DNA of 64,000 nucleotides. It comes from an uncultured Eubacterium sp. (GTDB taxonomy: Bacteria; Bacillota; Clostridia; Lachnospirales; Lachnospiraceae). This document shows, in pieces, positions 24,848-33,389 of the stretch. The position numbers and the translations under genes are program-made. A model generated the notes under the pieces. It was not told the origin of the DNA and ran no database searches. It saw nothing but the letters and a program-made list of their open reading frames with translations. Location of the stretch: positions 21,189 to 85,188 of the forward strand of contig CAJTVR010000007.1 in assembly GCA_910580075.1 (NCBI GenBank), in the 5' to 3' direction. Every line of letters begins with the position of its first letter. Within the stretch, counting starts at the first letter, position 1.

Positions 24848-26308
24848 ATGGGTCAGAATGATATAGCAAAAAAACCTCCATATATGGATAAATTAAACGA
24901 AGAATGCGGTGTCATGGGCGTTTATGATTTTGACGGCCATGACGTAGCTTCAGATATATATTACGGACTGTTTGCCCTGCAGCACAGGGGACAGGAGAGC
25001 TGTGGTATTGCTGTCAGCGACACGAATGGGCAGCAGAGAAAAGTAGACTCCCATAAAGACATGGGGCTTGTAAACGAGGTATTTAATCCTGAAAATCTCG
25101 GGAAATTAAAAGGCAATCTCGGGGTCGGCCATGTCCGCTATTCTACGGCAGGAGCGTCTACAAGAGAAAATGCACAGCCGCTGGTGCTTAATTATGTCAA
25201 AGGAACGCTTGGCATGGCCCATAACGGCAATCTGATTAATGCAGCAGAGCTGCGCAGAGAACTGGAATACACCGGCGCGATTTTTCAGACGACGATTGAT
25301 TCAGAAGTGATTGCTTATCATATTGCAAGGGAGAGGCTGGAGTCTAAAACAGTGGAAGAGGCCGTTTTGCATGCAGCCAGAAAAATAAAGGGCGCTTATG
25401 CACTTGTGGTGATGAGCCCGAGAAAGCTGATTGGAGCCAGGGACCCGTTTGGATTCAAACCTCTTTGCATAGGAAAGCGGGACCGTGCTTATTTCCTGGC
25501 ATCGGAGACCTGTGCGCTGGAAACAATCGGGGCAGAATATATCCGGGATGTGCTCCCGGGAGAAATTGTTACGATTTCACCGGAAGGAGGCATTCAGTCT
25601 GATACGACGCTGTGTCTTTCGGAAGAAAAATCTGCCAGGTGTATATTTGAATATATTTATTTTGCAAGGCCGGACAGCCGGATTGACGGGGTAAGCGTCT
25701 ATAATTCCAGAATCAATGCCGGACGTTTTCTGGCTATGGATTCGCCGGTAGAAGCAGACCTTGTAACAGGTGTGCCGGAATCAGGCAATGCAGCAGCGCT
25801 TGGCTATTCGATGCAGTCCGGTATTCCGTATGGGATTGCGTTTATGAAAAACAGTTATGTGGGAAGGACTTTTATCAAACCGAAACAGTCGTTCCGGTCA
25901 GACGGCGTGCGTGTAAAACTGAATGCCATTAAAGAAGCAGTAAACGGCAAACGCATTATTATGATTGACGATTCGATTGTAAGGGGGACGACTTCCGGCA
26001 GAATTGTAAACATGCTCAAAGAAGCAGGGGCAGCCGAAGTGCATGTCCGGATTAGTTCGCCTCCGTTTTTGTGGCCGTGTTATTTTGGAACGGACATACC
26101 GGAACGGGACCAGCTGATTGCTTATCAGAAAACAATAGACGAAATCAGAGATATTCTTGGGGCGGACAGTCTCGGATATCTGAGGGTGGAACGGCTGGAA
26201 GAAATGGTGGACGGCCTTGCGATATGTAAGGGATGTTTTACAGGAACTTATCCGATGGAGCCGCCAAAGGAAGACATTCGCGGCGATTATTATGACCGGA
26301 TAAAATAA
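24848..26308 (+). CDS. purF: Amidophosphoribosyltransferase, iron-sulfur type
   Basis: A 486-aa enzyme catalysing the first step of purine synthesis: glutamine amide to PRPP. An N-terminal propeptide (about 19 residues) precedes the nucleophile in NEECGVMGVYDF. The glutaminase domain shows GLFALQHRGQESCGI and GNLGVGHVRYSTAG; the PRPP loop is IIMIDDSIVRGTTSGRIV. All four [4Fe-4S] ligands of the Bacillus-type enzyme appear present (SARCIFEYIYFARPDS, PFLWPCYFGTD, and the C-terminal CKGCF), so it is probably an oxygen-labile cluster enzyme. Its last 58 bp and stop codon are repeated directly downstream (26321-26390). Confidence 0.97.
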   Translation: MGQNDIAKKPPYMDKLNEECGVMGVYDFDGHDVASDIYYGLFALQHRGQESCGIAVSDTNGQQRKVDSHKDMGLVNEVFNPENLGKLKGNLGVGHVRYSTAGASTRENAQPLVLNYVKGTLGMAHNGNLINAAELRRELEYTGAIFQTTIDSEVIAYHIARERLESKTVEEAVLHAARKIKGAYALVVMSPRKLIGARDPFGFKPLCIGKRDRAYFLASETCALETIGAEYIRDVLPGEIVTISPEGGIQSDTTLCLSEEKSARCIFEYIYFARPDSRIDGVSVYNSRINAGRFLAMDSPVEADLVTGVPESGNAAALGYSMQSGIPYGIAFMKNSYVGRTFIKPKQSFRSDGVRVKLNAIKEAVNGKRIIMIDDSIVRGTTSGRIVNMLKEAGAAEVHVRISSPPFLWPCYFGTDIPERDQLIAYQKTIDEIRDILGADSLGYLRVERLEEMVDGLAICKGCFTGTYPMEPPKEDIRGDYYDRIK

Positions 26309-26390
26309 GAGGATAAAAAATCCGATGGAGCCGCCAAAGGAAGACATTCACGGCGATTATTATGACCGGATAAAATAAGAGGATAAGAAA
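26251..26390 (+). repeat. 70-bp tandem duplication of the purF 3-prime end
   Basis: The segment 26251-26320 (from tccgatggagccgccaaagg through the purF stop to aagaggataa) is repeated at 26321-26390 with only two or so differences (attcg/attca, aaaaaa/aagaaa). The second copy is untranslated and separates purF from purB. Confidence 0.97.
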
Positions 26391-26415
26391 TCAGGAAAGG
26401 GAGGAGCAGACAGAT

Positions 26416-27876
26416 ATGGCAGCAGAATCAGACAGATACAGCAGTCCGTTATCTGAACGCTATGCCAGCAGGCAGATGCAGTATATATTTTCCCAGGATA
26501 AAAAGTTCCGCACATGGAGAAAACTGTGGATTGCACTGGCAGAAACGGAAAAGGAGTTAGGGTTAAAAGGAGCAGACGGCGAACCGGTCATTACACAGGA
26601 AATGATCGACGAGATGAAAGCCCATGCTCAGGATATTAATTACGAGGATGCTATCAGACGGGAAAAAGAAGTACGCCATGATGTAATGAGCCATGTCTAT
26701 GCGTACGGCCTGCAGTGTCCGAAGGCGGCTGGAATTATTCATCTTGGAGCGACATCCTGTTATGTAGGGGATAATACAGATATTATTCTTATGACGGAAG
26801 CACTTCAGCTGGTCCGGACAAAACTTATCAACGTTATTGCAGAACTGGCAAAATTTGCGGACACATATAAAAACCTGCCGACACTCGCATTTACCCATTT
26901 TCAGCCGGCACAGCCGACTACGGTGGGCAAACGTGCATCCTTATGGCTGCAGGAATTTTTGATGGATTTAGAAGATACGGATTATGTAATCAGCACCATG
27001 AAGCTGCTCGGATCGAAAGGGACGACTGGAACCCAGGCCAGCTTTCAGGAACTGTTTCAGGCAGATCAGGAATTAATTGATAAAATAGATCCGATGATTG
27101 CTGAAAAGATGGGATTTGCCAGCTGCTATCCTGTATCCGGCCAGACATATTCCAGAAAAACAGATACAAGAGTGGCAAATGTCTTAGCCGGTATTGCAGC
27201 CAGCGCTCACAAAATGTCCAATGATATCCGGCTTCTGCAGCATTTAAAAGAGGTGGAAGAACCGTTTGAAAAAAATCAGATTGGCTCGTCTGCAATGGCC
27301 TATAAACGCAACCCGATGCGCAGCGAAAGAATTGCATCCCTGGCCCGCTATGTGATGATTGATGCACTGAATCCGGCAGTCACCTCAGCAGTTCAGTGGT
27401 TCGAACGCACGCTGGATGATTCGGCAAACAAGCGTCTTTCGATACCGGAAGGATTTCTGGCGGTGGACGGCATTCTGGATCTGTGCCTGAATGTTGTGGA
27501 CGGACTGGTCGTTTATGAAAAAGTAATTACAAAACACCTGATGGCGGAACTGCCGTTTATGGCTACCGAAAATATTATGATGGATGCTGTAAAAAAAGGC
27601 GGAGACCGCCAGGAACTGCACGAACGTATCCGCCAGCTGTCAATGAAAGCCGGGGAAAATGTGAAAAAGCATGGGCTTGATAACAACCTGTTAGAGCTGA
27701 TTGCAGCAGATCCGGCATTTCGTCTGACCCTCGATGAGTTAAATGAAGGCATGGACCCTGCAAAATATGTAGGACGTGCACCGCTTCAGGTCGAAAAATT
27801 CCTGAAAGAAATCGTATATCCGGTACTTGAAGAAAACAGGGAAGTGCTGGGAATGAAGGCAGAAATCAATGTCTAG
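26416..27876 (+). CDS. purB: Adenylosuccinate lyase
   Basis: A 486-aa fumarase/aspartase-superfamily lyase acting twice in purine synthesis: it removes fumarate from SAICAR and from adenylosuccinate. Visible: the family signature GSSAMAYKRNPMRSERI with its catalytic-loop serine (about residue 295), THFQPAQPTTVGKRASLW with the active-site His region, and SKGTTGTQASFQELF. Length and eukaryote-like features fit the longer class of PurB. gggaggag precedes ATG by about 10 bp. Last gene of the pur cluster, closed by a large hairpin terminator. Confidence 0.97.
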   Translation: MAAESDRYSSPLSERYASRQMQYIFSQDKKFRTWRKLWIALAETEKELGLKGADGEPVITQEMIDEMKAHAQDINYEDAIRREKEVRHDVMSHVYAYGLQCPKAAGIIHLGATSCYVGDNTDIILMTEALQLVRTKLINVIAELAKFADTYKNLPTLAFTHFQPAQPTTVGKRASLWLQEFLMDLEDTDYVISTMKLLGSKGTTGTQASFQELFQADQELIDKIDPMIAEKMGFASCYPVSGQTYSRKTDTRVANVLAGIAASAHKMSNDIRLLQHLKEVEEPFEKNQIGSSAMAYKRNPMRSERIASLARYVMIDALNPAVTSAVQWFERTLDDSANKRLSIPEGFLAVDGILDLCLNVVDGLVVYEKVITKHLMAELPFMATENIMMDAVKKGGDRQELHERIRQLSMKAGENVKKHGLDNNLLELIAADPAFRLTLDELNEGMDPAKYVGRAPLQVEKFLKEIVYPVLEENREVLGMKAEINV

Positions 27877-27893
27877 CCTTTTGTAAAAATAAT

Positions 27894-27980
27894 CATATGG
27901 CCTGCTGTTTCGCGTCTTACGAAGTGTAAGATACATTTCTGGAAATTTGAAGCAGAGCAGCAGGCCATATGGTGTTTTAT
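27894..27980 (+). terminator. Terminator after purB
   Basis: A 14-bp perfect stem: catatggcctgctg (27894-27907) and cagcaggccatatg (27958-27971), with an inner tcttac/gtaaga hairpin, followed by gtgtttta. Confidence 0.85.
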
Positions 27981-27999
27981 ATGGTCTATGCATAAGATA

Positions 28000-28047
28000 C
28001 CGGACGCCAGGCGGAGAAACTCTGACATTCCAGCGTCCAGCGTTCGG
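28000..28047. repeat. Fold-back repeat fragment (R4)
   Basis: ccggacgccaggcggagaaa at the left, then gcgtccagcgttcgg at the right; the A/T-rich arms and core are lost. Confidence 0.75.
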
Positions 28048-28099
28048 ATGATTCATATCTTCGCAGAAACCATGTAAATACACAGCATCCGCTCAGGCA

Positions 28100-28606
28100 T
28101 TACCGTGCAAGAATCTGAAGAATCTCTCCGACATACATCGTATGATAATCTCCATCTGCATACCACTGCTTTTGAATATCAGGATTAAGAAACTGTTCTG
28201 GAAGTATCGGCGTTGCAGACATCTTTTTGCAGCATATAACGAAATTCCCTTCATCGATAAATGGGATTTCTTCATAATAATTAATATGCATTTTAGCGTT
28301 TGAAATCTTATCTTCTCTCCGTCCTGAGACCATGCCGAAATATTTCAGGGCAGATTTGTAGGTGCTGTCAAAAAATGTAAGGGAAAAATGACTGCCTTTA
28401 TCAATGAGTTCTTTCGTATAACGGCTGTTCCTTACAAAAATAAATGCAGTATTTTTGCCCCATAGTACACCGACGCCTCCCCAGCTGGCTGTCATGGCGT
28501 TAACTTTGTTTCCTTCTTTTGCAGTAATCAGCATCCATTCATTTCCAATTTTGGTAAATGGATCAAATTCAATCAGATCAATCGGATAAGGCTGAAATGT
28601 ATGCAT
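28100..28606 (-). CDS. Flavin reductase family protein (flavoredoxin-like)
   Basis: A 168-aa FMN-binding split-barrel protein. The pattern WMLITAKEGNKVNAMTASWG, followed by GVLWGKNTAFIFVRNSRYT, is the flavin-binding region of the flavin reductase/flavoredoxin family. It would transfer electrons between NAD(P)H or ferredoxin-type donors and free or bound flavin. A possible FxxxxR/K helix FSLTFFDSTYKSALKYFG follows. It is monocistronic, divergent from the next gene; the physiological partner is not evident. Confidence 0.85.
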   Translation of the reverse strand: MHTFQPYPIDLIEFDPFTKIGNEWMLITAKEGNKVNAMTASWGGVGVLWGKNTAFIFVRNSRYTKELIDKGSHFSLTFFDSTYKSALKYFGMVSGRREDKISNAKMHINYYEEIPFIDEGNFVICCKKMSATPILPEQFLNPDIQKQWYADGDYHTMYVGEILQILAR

Positions 28607-28741
28607 TCTTTATCTACTCCTTTCAAATAAATTAAATATTTCAGTTCCATTATAAACTTTTGCATGGAAAATGACAATATGATGTTTGTCCTTTTTGCCG
28701 GCACAGCACATATCCAGATGTATATGTTGGAAAATGCAAAC

Positions 28742-28770
28742 TCGACAGATGCACTATACGGGTGTATAAT
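28742..28770 (+). promoter_or_regulatory. Promoter immediately abutting the next open frame
   Basis: TCGACA (28742-28747), 17-bp spacer, perfect TATAAT (28765-28770). The first in-frame ATG (28776) begins 5 bp after the -10 box, so it is either a leaderless start or not used. Confidence 0.65.
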
Positions 28771-28775
28771 GAATT

Positions 28776-29237
28776 ATGCAAAGGTACTGTTATCCGCCTG
28801 AAGCAGAAGAAGGCTGGGGGAAAGAACTTCCCGTGATAGCAGATACTTTTGCGCTGACAATTACAGAAGATCATGAAACGGGCAGCCGTCCTGATGACGG
28901 AAATGAATATCTGGAAGATGCGGACTGCGAGGAAATTAAAAATACTGCAGATGAGTTTGCGGCAGCATACTTTGAGGGAAATAAAGACGTGATTTCAAAA
29001 CTGCTTGCAGGTACGTACGAAGGTGATATTGAAATATATGAAAGCACCGGATCGGTCAGCGATATAACTCTGAAGGGTCTGTCTGATACTGACGAGAAAA
29101 TAATCGAAAATAATAGATACGCAGTTTCCCTGCAATTCAGAGACAGTACTTATGAAGATATGTTTTGGTATTTAACGGTCTTATTTGTCAGAGAGGGAGG
29201 GAGCTGGAAAGTACAGTCTTATGGAATTGAAGGATAA
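28776..29237 (+). CDS. Hypothetical protein with NTF2-like character, 135-153 aa
   Basis: An acidic protein. Residues 50-153 (EIKNTADEFAAAYFEGNKDV to LFVREGGSWKVQSYGIEG) have the cone-shaped helix-then-sheet pattern of NTF2-like domains often found at the C-terminus of small bacterial lipoproteins. Here no signal peptide or lipobox is present, and the N-terminal 45 residues are unlike a normal leader, suggesting a 5-prime truncated copy captured by a new promoter. Alternative start: GTG 28830 behind ggggg. Convergent with topB. Confidence 0.5.
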   Translation: MQRYCYPPEAEEGWGKELPVIADTFALTITEDHETGSRPDDGNEYLEDADCEEIKNTADEFAAAYFEGNKDVISKLLAGTYEGDIEIYESTGSVSDITLKGLSDTDEKIIENNRYAVSLQFRDSTYEDMFWYLTVLFVREGGSWKVQSYGIEG

Positions 29238-29245
29238 AGAGGAAT

Positions 29246-29282
29246 GTCCAGGCGGGTCATAGATCAGTCCGCCTGGACTGCT
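29246..29282. terminator. Bidirectional terminator between the NTF2-like gene and topB
   Basis: Perfect 10-bp stem gtccaggcgg (29246-29255) and ccgcctggac (29269-29278) between two convergent stop codons; only weak T tracts. Confidence 0.65.
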
Positions 29283-29283
29283 A

Positions 29284-31515
29284 TTATAGTTTCAGCTTTG
29301 CAAAAGCGCTTGCGAAAGCGTTGTTTAACGGCTCATCAGCCTCTTTTTTCATTTTGTTCATATATTTTGACACATCTTTTTTCGATACGCCTCCGCCGCT
29401 TTCTTTTTTCCGTTTTTCAAACGCAGACAGTTTTTCACGATAGCCGCATATGCATGTAAAACGCTGGTTTTCTCCTTCTCCGGACAGCTCCATTTTTTTG
29501 TGGCACTGCGGGCAGCGGGCATTTGTAATACGGGAGAGCGTTTTGCGGTAACCGCATTCTCTGTCCTGGCAGACAAGCATACGGCCGTTTTTATGATTTA
29601 CTTCTAACATCAGCTTTCCGCATTCCGGACATTTTTTACGGGTCAGGTTGTCGTGGCGGTAAGTCTTTGATGAGGCCTGAATGTCTTTTACAATATCCAC
29701 GGTATAGGTTCTGATTTCAGCCTCAAAATCTTTTTTGCGGGCTTTTCCTTTTGCAATATCTGCTAACTGCTGTTCCCACTTGGCGGTCAGTTCCGGCGAG
29801 GTCAGTCCCTGGGGAGCCAGCTCTAAAACCTGCCGGCCTTTGGAAGTCAGATGGATGTATTTGTCTCTTTTTTCAATCATAAAGCTGTTAAACAGTTTTT
29901 CGATGATATCTGCACGGGTGGCAACGGTGCCAAGTCCTCCGGTTTCGCCAAGTGTCTTTTTCAGTGACTGGCTGGAGTTTTCCATATATTTCACGGGATT
30001 TTCCATTGCAGCCAGAAGGGCAGCCTCTGTAAAAGGGAGCGGCGGTTTTGTTTTTCCTTCGGTTATTTTTCCGGTTTCAAAGAGGATACGCTGGCCTTTG
30101 GTAAATTCCGGCAGGTGATCCTGAAGTTCAGCGCCGGATGCTGCTTCCTGATCCGGGTCATCTGAAGATTCATCAGCGTTTTCATCGGAAAGGATACCGG
30201 ATTCTTTCTGTATCTGGCGGATTTCCTGCCAGCCGGCCTGGCGGATGATTTTTCCTCTGGCAGTAAACAGTTCGCCTTCGCAGGATACGGTAATTTCGGT
30301 CTGTTCGTATTCGCAGGGCGGGAGCAGGACGGCAAGGAAACGGGAAACAGCCAGCTCGTAAATTTTACGTTCGCCGTATTCCAGGTCTCTGAGGTTTACG
30401 CCCTGTTCCGTCGGGATAATGGCATGGTGGTCGGATACTTTTTTATCGTCTATAAAGGACTTGTTTCCTTTTATAGGTGTTTTCAGGAGCCTGGCGCACA
30501 GAGGGCCATAGCTGCCGCAGCGGCATGCCCGGATGCGTTCCGGCAGCGTTTCGACAATATCCTGGGTCAGATATCTGGAATCAGTCCTTGGATAGGTTAC
30601 GGCTTTATGGTGTTCATACAGGCGCTGCATATAGTCCAGCGTCTGTTTGGCAGAAAATCCGAACATCCGGTTTGCATCCTGCTGCAGGCTTGTCAGGTCG
30701 TAAAGCTGCGGTGCATACGATTTGTGCAGTTTCTTTTTGATATCCTGTACGGCTGCAGTGCTGTTTGTGACTTTTTCCAGCACCTGGCGGATAGTCTGTT
30801 CCGAAAAAGTTTGCATGCTGTTATCTTTGGACTTCCAGATCCAGGAAATGCCGTTTCCTCTGATTTTCAGGCTGTAATAAGATTTTGGCTGGAATGCTTT
30901 GATCTGGGCTTCGCGTTTTGCAATCATGGCAAGCGTCGGGGTCTGTACTCTGCCGCAGGAAAGCTGTGCATTGTGCTTTACAGTCAGCGCTCTTGTAGCA
31001 TTCAGCCCGACCAGCCAGTCTGCTTCGGCTCTTGCTGCAGCTGCCTGATATAGTTTTTCATATTCTTTTGCATCCTTTAAATGTTCAAATCCCTGGCGGA
31101 TCGCGCGGTCTGTTACCGATGAAATCCAAAGGCGTTTCATGGGTTTGCGGACACCGGCTTTTTGAATAATCCAGCGTGCGACGAGTTCTCCTTCGCGTCC
31201 GGCGTCGGTTGCGATAATAATCGTGTTTACGTCTTTGCGGTACATCTGGGTTTTTACGGTCTGGTACTGTTTTCCGGTTTTTGGGATGACCTGAATTTCC
31301 AGTTTTTCCGGCAGCATGGGCAGGGTTTCCATTTTCCAGGTTTTCCACTGCTCACCATAGCTTTCCGGGTCTGAGAGTTCTACCAGATGGCCGAGTGCCC
31401 AGGTTACTACGTAGTCTTTTCCTTCCAGAAAGCCGTTCCCGCCTTTGCTGCAGCCCAGCACTCTGGCGATATCCCTGCCAACGCTGGGTTTTTCTGCGAT
31501 GACTAATGATTTCAT
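29284..31515 (-). CDS. topB: DNA topoisomerase III
   Basis: A 743-aa type IA topoisomerase that decatenates and relaxes DNA via single-strand passage. The Toprim domain begins KSLVIAEKPSVGRDIARVLG with acidic residues in IIATDAGREGELVARW. The catalytic tyrosine lies in AVTYPRTDSRYLTQ (about residue 310). Later, GGLGTVATRADIIEKLF is typical. The C-terminus has two zinc-ribbon repeats (CPECGKLMLEVNHKNGRML, CPQCHKKMELSGE, and CTC-type CICGY) for DNA binding. It has an acidic insertion around residues 445-470 (SDENADESSDDPDQEA). It is not next to mobilization genes, so it is likely the chromosomal housekeeping copy. Confidence 0.95.
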   Translation of the reverse strand: MKSLVIAEKPSVGRDIARVLGCSKGGNGFLEGKDYVVTWALGHLVELSDPESYGEQWKTWKMETLPMLPEKLEIQVIPKTGKQYQTVKTQMYRKDVNTIIIATDAGREGELVARWIIQKAGVRKPMKRLWISSVTDRAIRQGFEHLKDAKEYEKLYQAAAARAEADWLVGLNATRALTVKHNAQLSCGRVQTPTLAMIAKREAQIKAFQPKSYYSLKIRGNGISWIWKSKDNSMQTFSEQTIRQVLEKVTNSTAAVQDIKKKLHKSYAPQLYDLTSLQQDANRMFGFSAKQTLDYMQRLYEHHKAVTYPRTDSRYLTQDIVETLPERIRACRCGSYGPLCARLLKTPIKGNKSFIDDKKVSDHHAIIPTEQGVNLRDLEYGERKIYELAVSRFLAVLLPPCEYEQTEITVSCEGELFTARGKIIRQAGWQEIRQIQKESGILSDENADESSDDPDQEAASGAELQDHLPEFTKGQRILFETGKITEGKTKPPLPFTEAALLAAMENPVKYMENSSQSLKKTLGETGGLGTVATRADIIEKLFNSFMIEKRDKYIHLTSKGRQVLELAPQGLTSPELTAKWEQQLADIAKGKARKKDFEAEIRTYTVDIVKDIQASSKTYRHDNLTRKKCPECGKLMLEVNHKNGRMLVCQDRECGYRKTLSRITNARCPQCHKKMELSGEGENQRFTCICGYREKLSAFEKRKKESGGGVSKKDVSKYMNKMKKEADEPLNNAFASAFAKLKL

Positions 31516-31719
31516 GTATTGTTACCACTCTTTCTTATTCTTTGTCAGAAACTGCCGCAAAACTCCTTTGAGCCAGGCAGTTTCTTATTTTGAAAGCTCA
31601 TTATATTTGAAAGCTTTAATCGTAAGTATACCATGGGAACGGGAAAAATAGAATAGCGGATTCCGGAGTGTGTTGAAAAATCGAAGCAGATGTATCATAT
31701 GCCGAAAAGTATAGATTAG

Positions 31720-32018
31720 CCGGACGCCGGGGGAGAAACCTATAGATTAAGATTAACCGGACGCCAGGCGGAGAAACTTTTTCCTTTTTCTGTTCCGCCT
31801 CCGAACAGTAAGAACTTCTAAATTTTCTGCTTCCAGGCTGTGGCGGCGGACGGACCGGTGCCTGATGCCCTGGCGTTATTTCATGCTTTATGCAGTGGCA
31901 CTGGCAGACACCTTTTGGGGCTTCAGGGTTTTGCATGGCGGCAGACAGTGTGCCCCAAATCCTGGTTATCAGGCAGAAAATTAAGAATTTTTTCAGATGT
32001 ATTTTCTCTGGCATCCGG
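31720..32018 (+). repeat. Fold-back dispersed repeat, full-length copy (R5)
   Basis: Full copy 31757-32018 with outer arm ccggacgccaggcggagaaa and ctttttcctttttctgttcc, inner arms gaacagtaagaacttctaaa and aaaattaagaattttttcag, right end tctggcatccgg. A partial tandem start lies at 31720-31738. Core: gcggacggaccggtgcctga, then ggcactggcagacacctttt and ggggctt...gtgccccaaat. A 60-residue open frame in the core recurs in R7 and is not considered a gene. The rest of 31516-32060 holds nothing else. Confidence 0.9.
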
Positions 32019-32060
32019 TTAACTTATACTGCTGGATATCCGGCCCTCTCGCAGCTGCGT

Positions 32061-33065
32061 CTACACAGACCGCCTCTTCACCAGATTCGTATGCACCTCC
32101 AGTTTCACAGGCACAAACCTTTCTGCATGGAGGATTTCAAAAAGCCGGCGTGCTGCCATTTCCCCCATATAATATTTGGGTACATTGATCGTAGTAAGTC
32201 CCGGCTCCACATAAGCACACATCGGGACATTATCAAACCCAATCACTGCAATATCTTCCGGGATGCGGTATCCGGCTTTCTGCAGTGCTTTCACCGCTCC
32301 GACCGCAATCAGATCATTGTCCGCAAAATAACAGGACGCCAGCTCTTCCCCGCTTTCCAGTATTTCTGTCATGTCAGCAAATGCACCTTCCACAGACGGT
32401 GAAAGCCTGTGCACCACAGACTTCGAACTGGACATGCCATTTGTGCGAACAGCTTTGTAAAATCCGTCTGCACGTTCTTCAAAATTGCTGATTGGATAGG
32501 AAGAACGCAGATATCCTGGCTGTGCTTTACAGCGTGAAATTAAATAGTTAACAGCTAAGAAAGCTCCCTGCACATTGTTAATTAAAATGCAGTCTTTTTT
32601 CACATCGCTTAAATATACATCCAGCAGCACAAGCGGCATTGCCAGTTTCTGGAATGCTTTAAAATCTGCTCCGGACATTTCTGTTCCAAGCAGAATCAGC
32701 CCTGCAGAGTCTGAATACTGAATGTCTTCTACCTGCCTGTCCAGATTTTCGTCGGCATAAAGATAGGTAATGTTTAATTTGTATCCTTTTTCCTTACAGG
32801 TGTTTTGAATTCCTTCCGATAATTCGTGAAAAAAAGGAGTGTCTGTAACGACAGCACCGTGTTTGCTGAATAATGCAAATGTGACGGTTCCTCCTGTCTG
32901 CGCTTTACTGGAAATTCTTGTAAAATCATATCCGTATTTTTCAGCAGCTTCCAGCACAAGCTGCCTTGTCTTTGTACTGACACCTGCTTTTCCATTTAAT
33001 GCCAGAGAAACAGCAGATGCCGATAAATTCATCTTTTTTGCCAGTTCTTTCGCTGTAATTCCCAT
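32061..33065 (-). CDS. LacI family transcriptional regulator (sugar cassette 1)
   Basis: A 334-aa repressor. N-terminal LacI helix-turn-helix: MGITAKELAKKMNLSASAVS then LALNGKAGVSTKTRQLVLEA. The remainder is a periplasmic-binding-protein-like ligand domain (AGLILLGTEMSGADF, YFADNDLIAVGAVKALQKAG, IAVIGFDNVPMCAYVEPGLT). ATG 33065 follows AGGAGG; the frame upstream is non-coding. Divergent from the isomerase/transketolase/kinase operon starting at 33390, which it most likely controls in response to that sugar or a phosphorylated derivative. Confidence 0.93.
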   Translation of the reverse strand: MGITAKELAKKMNLSASAVSLALNGKAGVSTKTRQLVLEAAEKYGYDFTRISSKAQTGGTVTFALFSKHGAVVTDTPFFHELSEGIQNTCKEKGYKLNITYLYADENLDRQVEDIQYSDSAGLILLGTEMSGADFKAFQKLAMPLVLLDVYLSDVKKDCILINNVQGAFLAVNYLISRCKAQPGYLRSSYPISNFEERADGFYKAVRTNGMSSSKSVVHRLSPSVEGAFADMTEILESGEELASCYFADNDLIAVGAVKALQKAGYRIPEDIAVIGFDNVPMCAYVEPGLTTINVPKYYMGEMAARRLFEILHAERFVPVKLEVHTNLVKRRSV

Positions 33066-33114
33066 TGACTGCCTCCTGTTTGTGAAATCTGCCAGAGAAA
33101 TAAAGGCTGATATT

Positions 33115-33178
33115 ATTATAAAATTTTTTATACCTTTCTGCAACTATTTAGTAAATAATTTAGTAAATAATACTAAAT
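33115..33178 (-). promoter_or_regulatory. LacI gene promoter with palindromic operator
   Basis: Minus-strand TTGCAG (plus 33138-33143), 17-bp spacer, TATAAT (plus 33115-33120). Immediately upstream lies the palindrome atttagta-aataa-tactaaat (33158-33178), with an extra half site atttagtaaa at about 33147-33156. Position between divergent promoters suits autoregulation plus control of the operon at 33390. Confidence 0.65.
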
Positions 33179-33207
33179 AAAATAATGAAATTGAGCTGAG
33201 AAGTTCT

Positions 33208-33213
33208 TATAAT
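33208..33213 (+). promoter_or_regulatory. Candidate -10 box of the isomerase operon
   Basis: TATAAT at 33208-33213, 30 bp downstream of the palindrome; no consensus -35, consistent with a regulated promoter. The leader (33220-33389) contains a fragment of the fold-back repeat (cagacgccaggc, about 33245). Confidence 0.45.
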
Positions 33214-33389
33214 ACTCTCAGCAAGTGAAAAGCATAGATGAACCAGACGCCAGGCTTTAGAACATGTCTGGAAGCGTATCCAGACATACACGTAATATCA
33301 CCCGGCTGACTGTGACAGTCACCGCAATCCATGTTGTACCGCCATTCCGGTTAAGATACCGGCATCAGAATATTTAGGAGGAAACATAT

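Noticed and set aside
31840..32022. 60-aa open frame recurring nearly identically at 43725-43982 (begins MAADGPVPDALAL)
   Set aside because: Both lie in the core of the fold-back repeat; similarity is explained by the DNA repeat, there is no ribosome site, and the frame lengths differ after the core.
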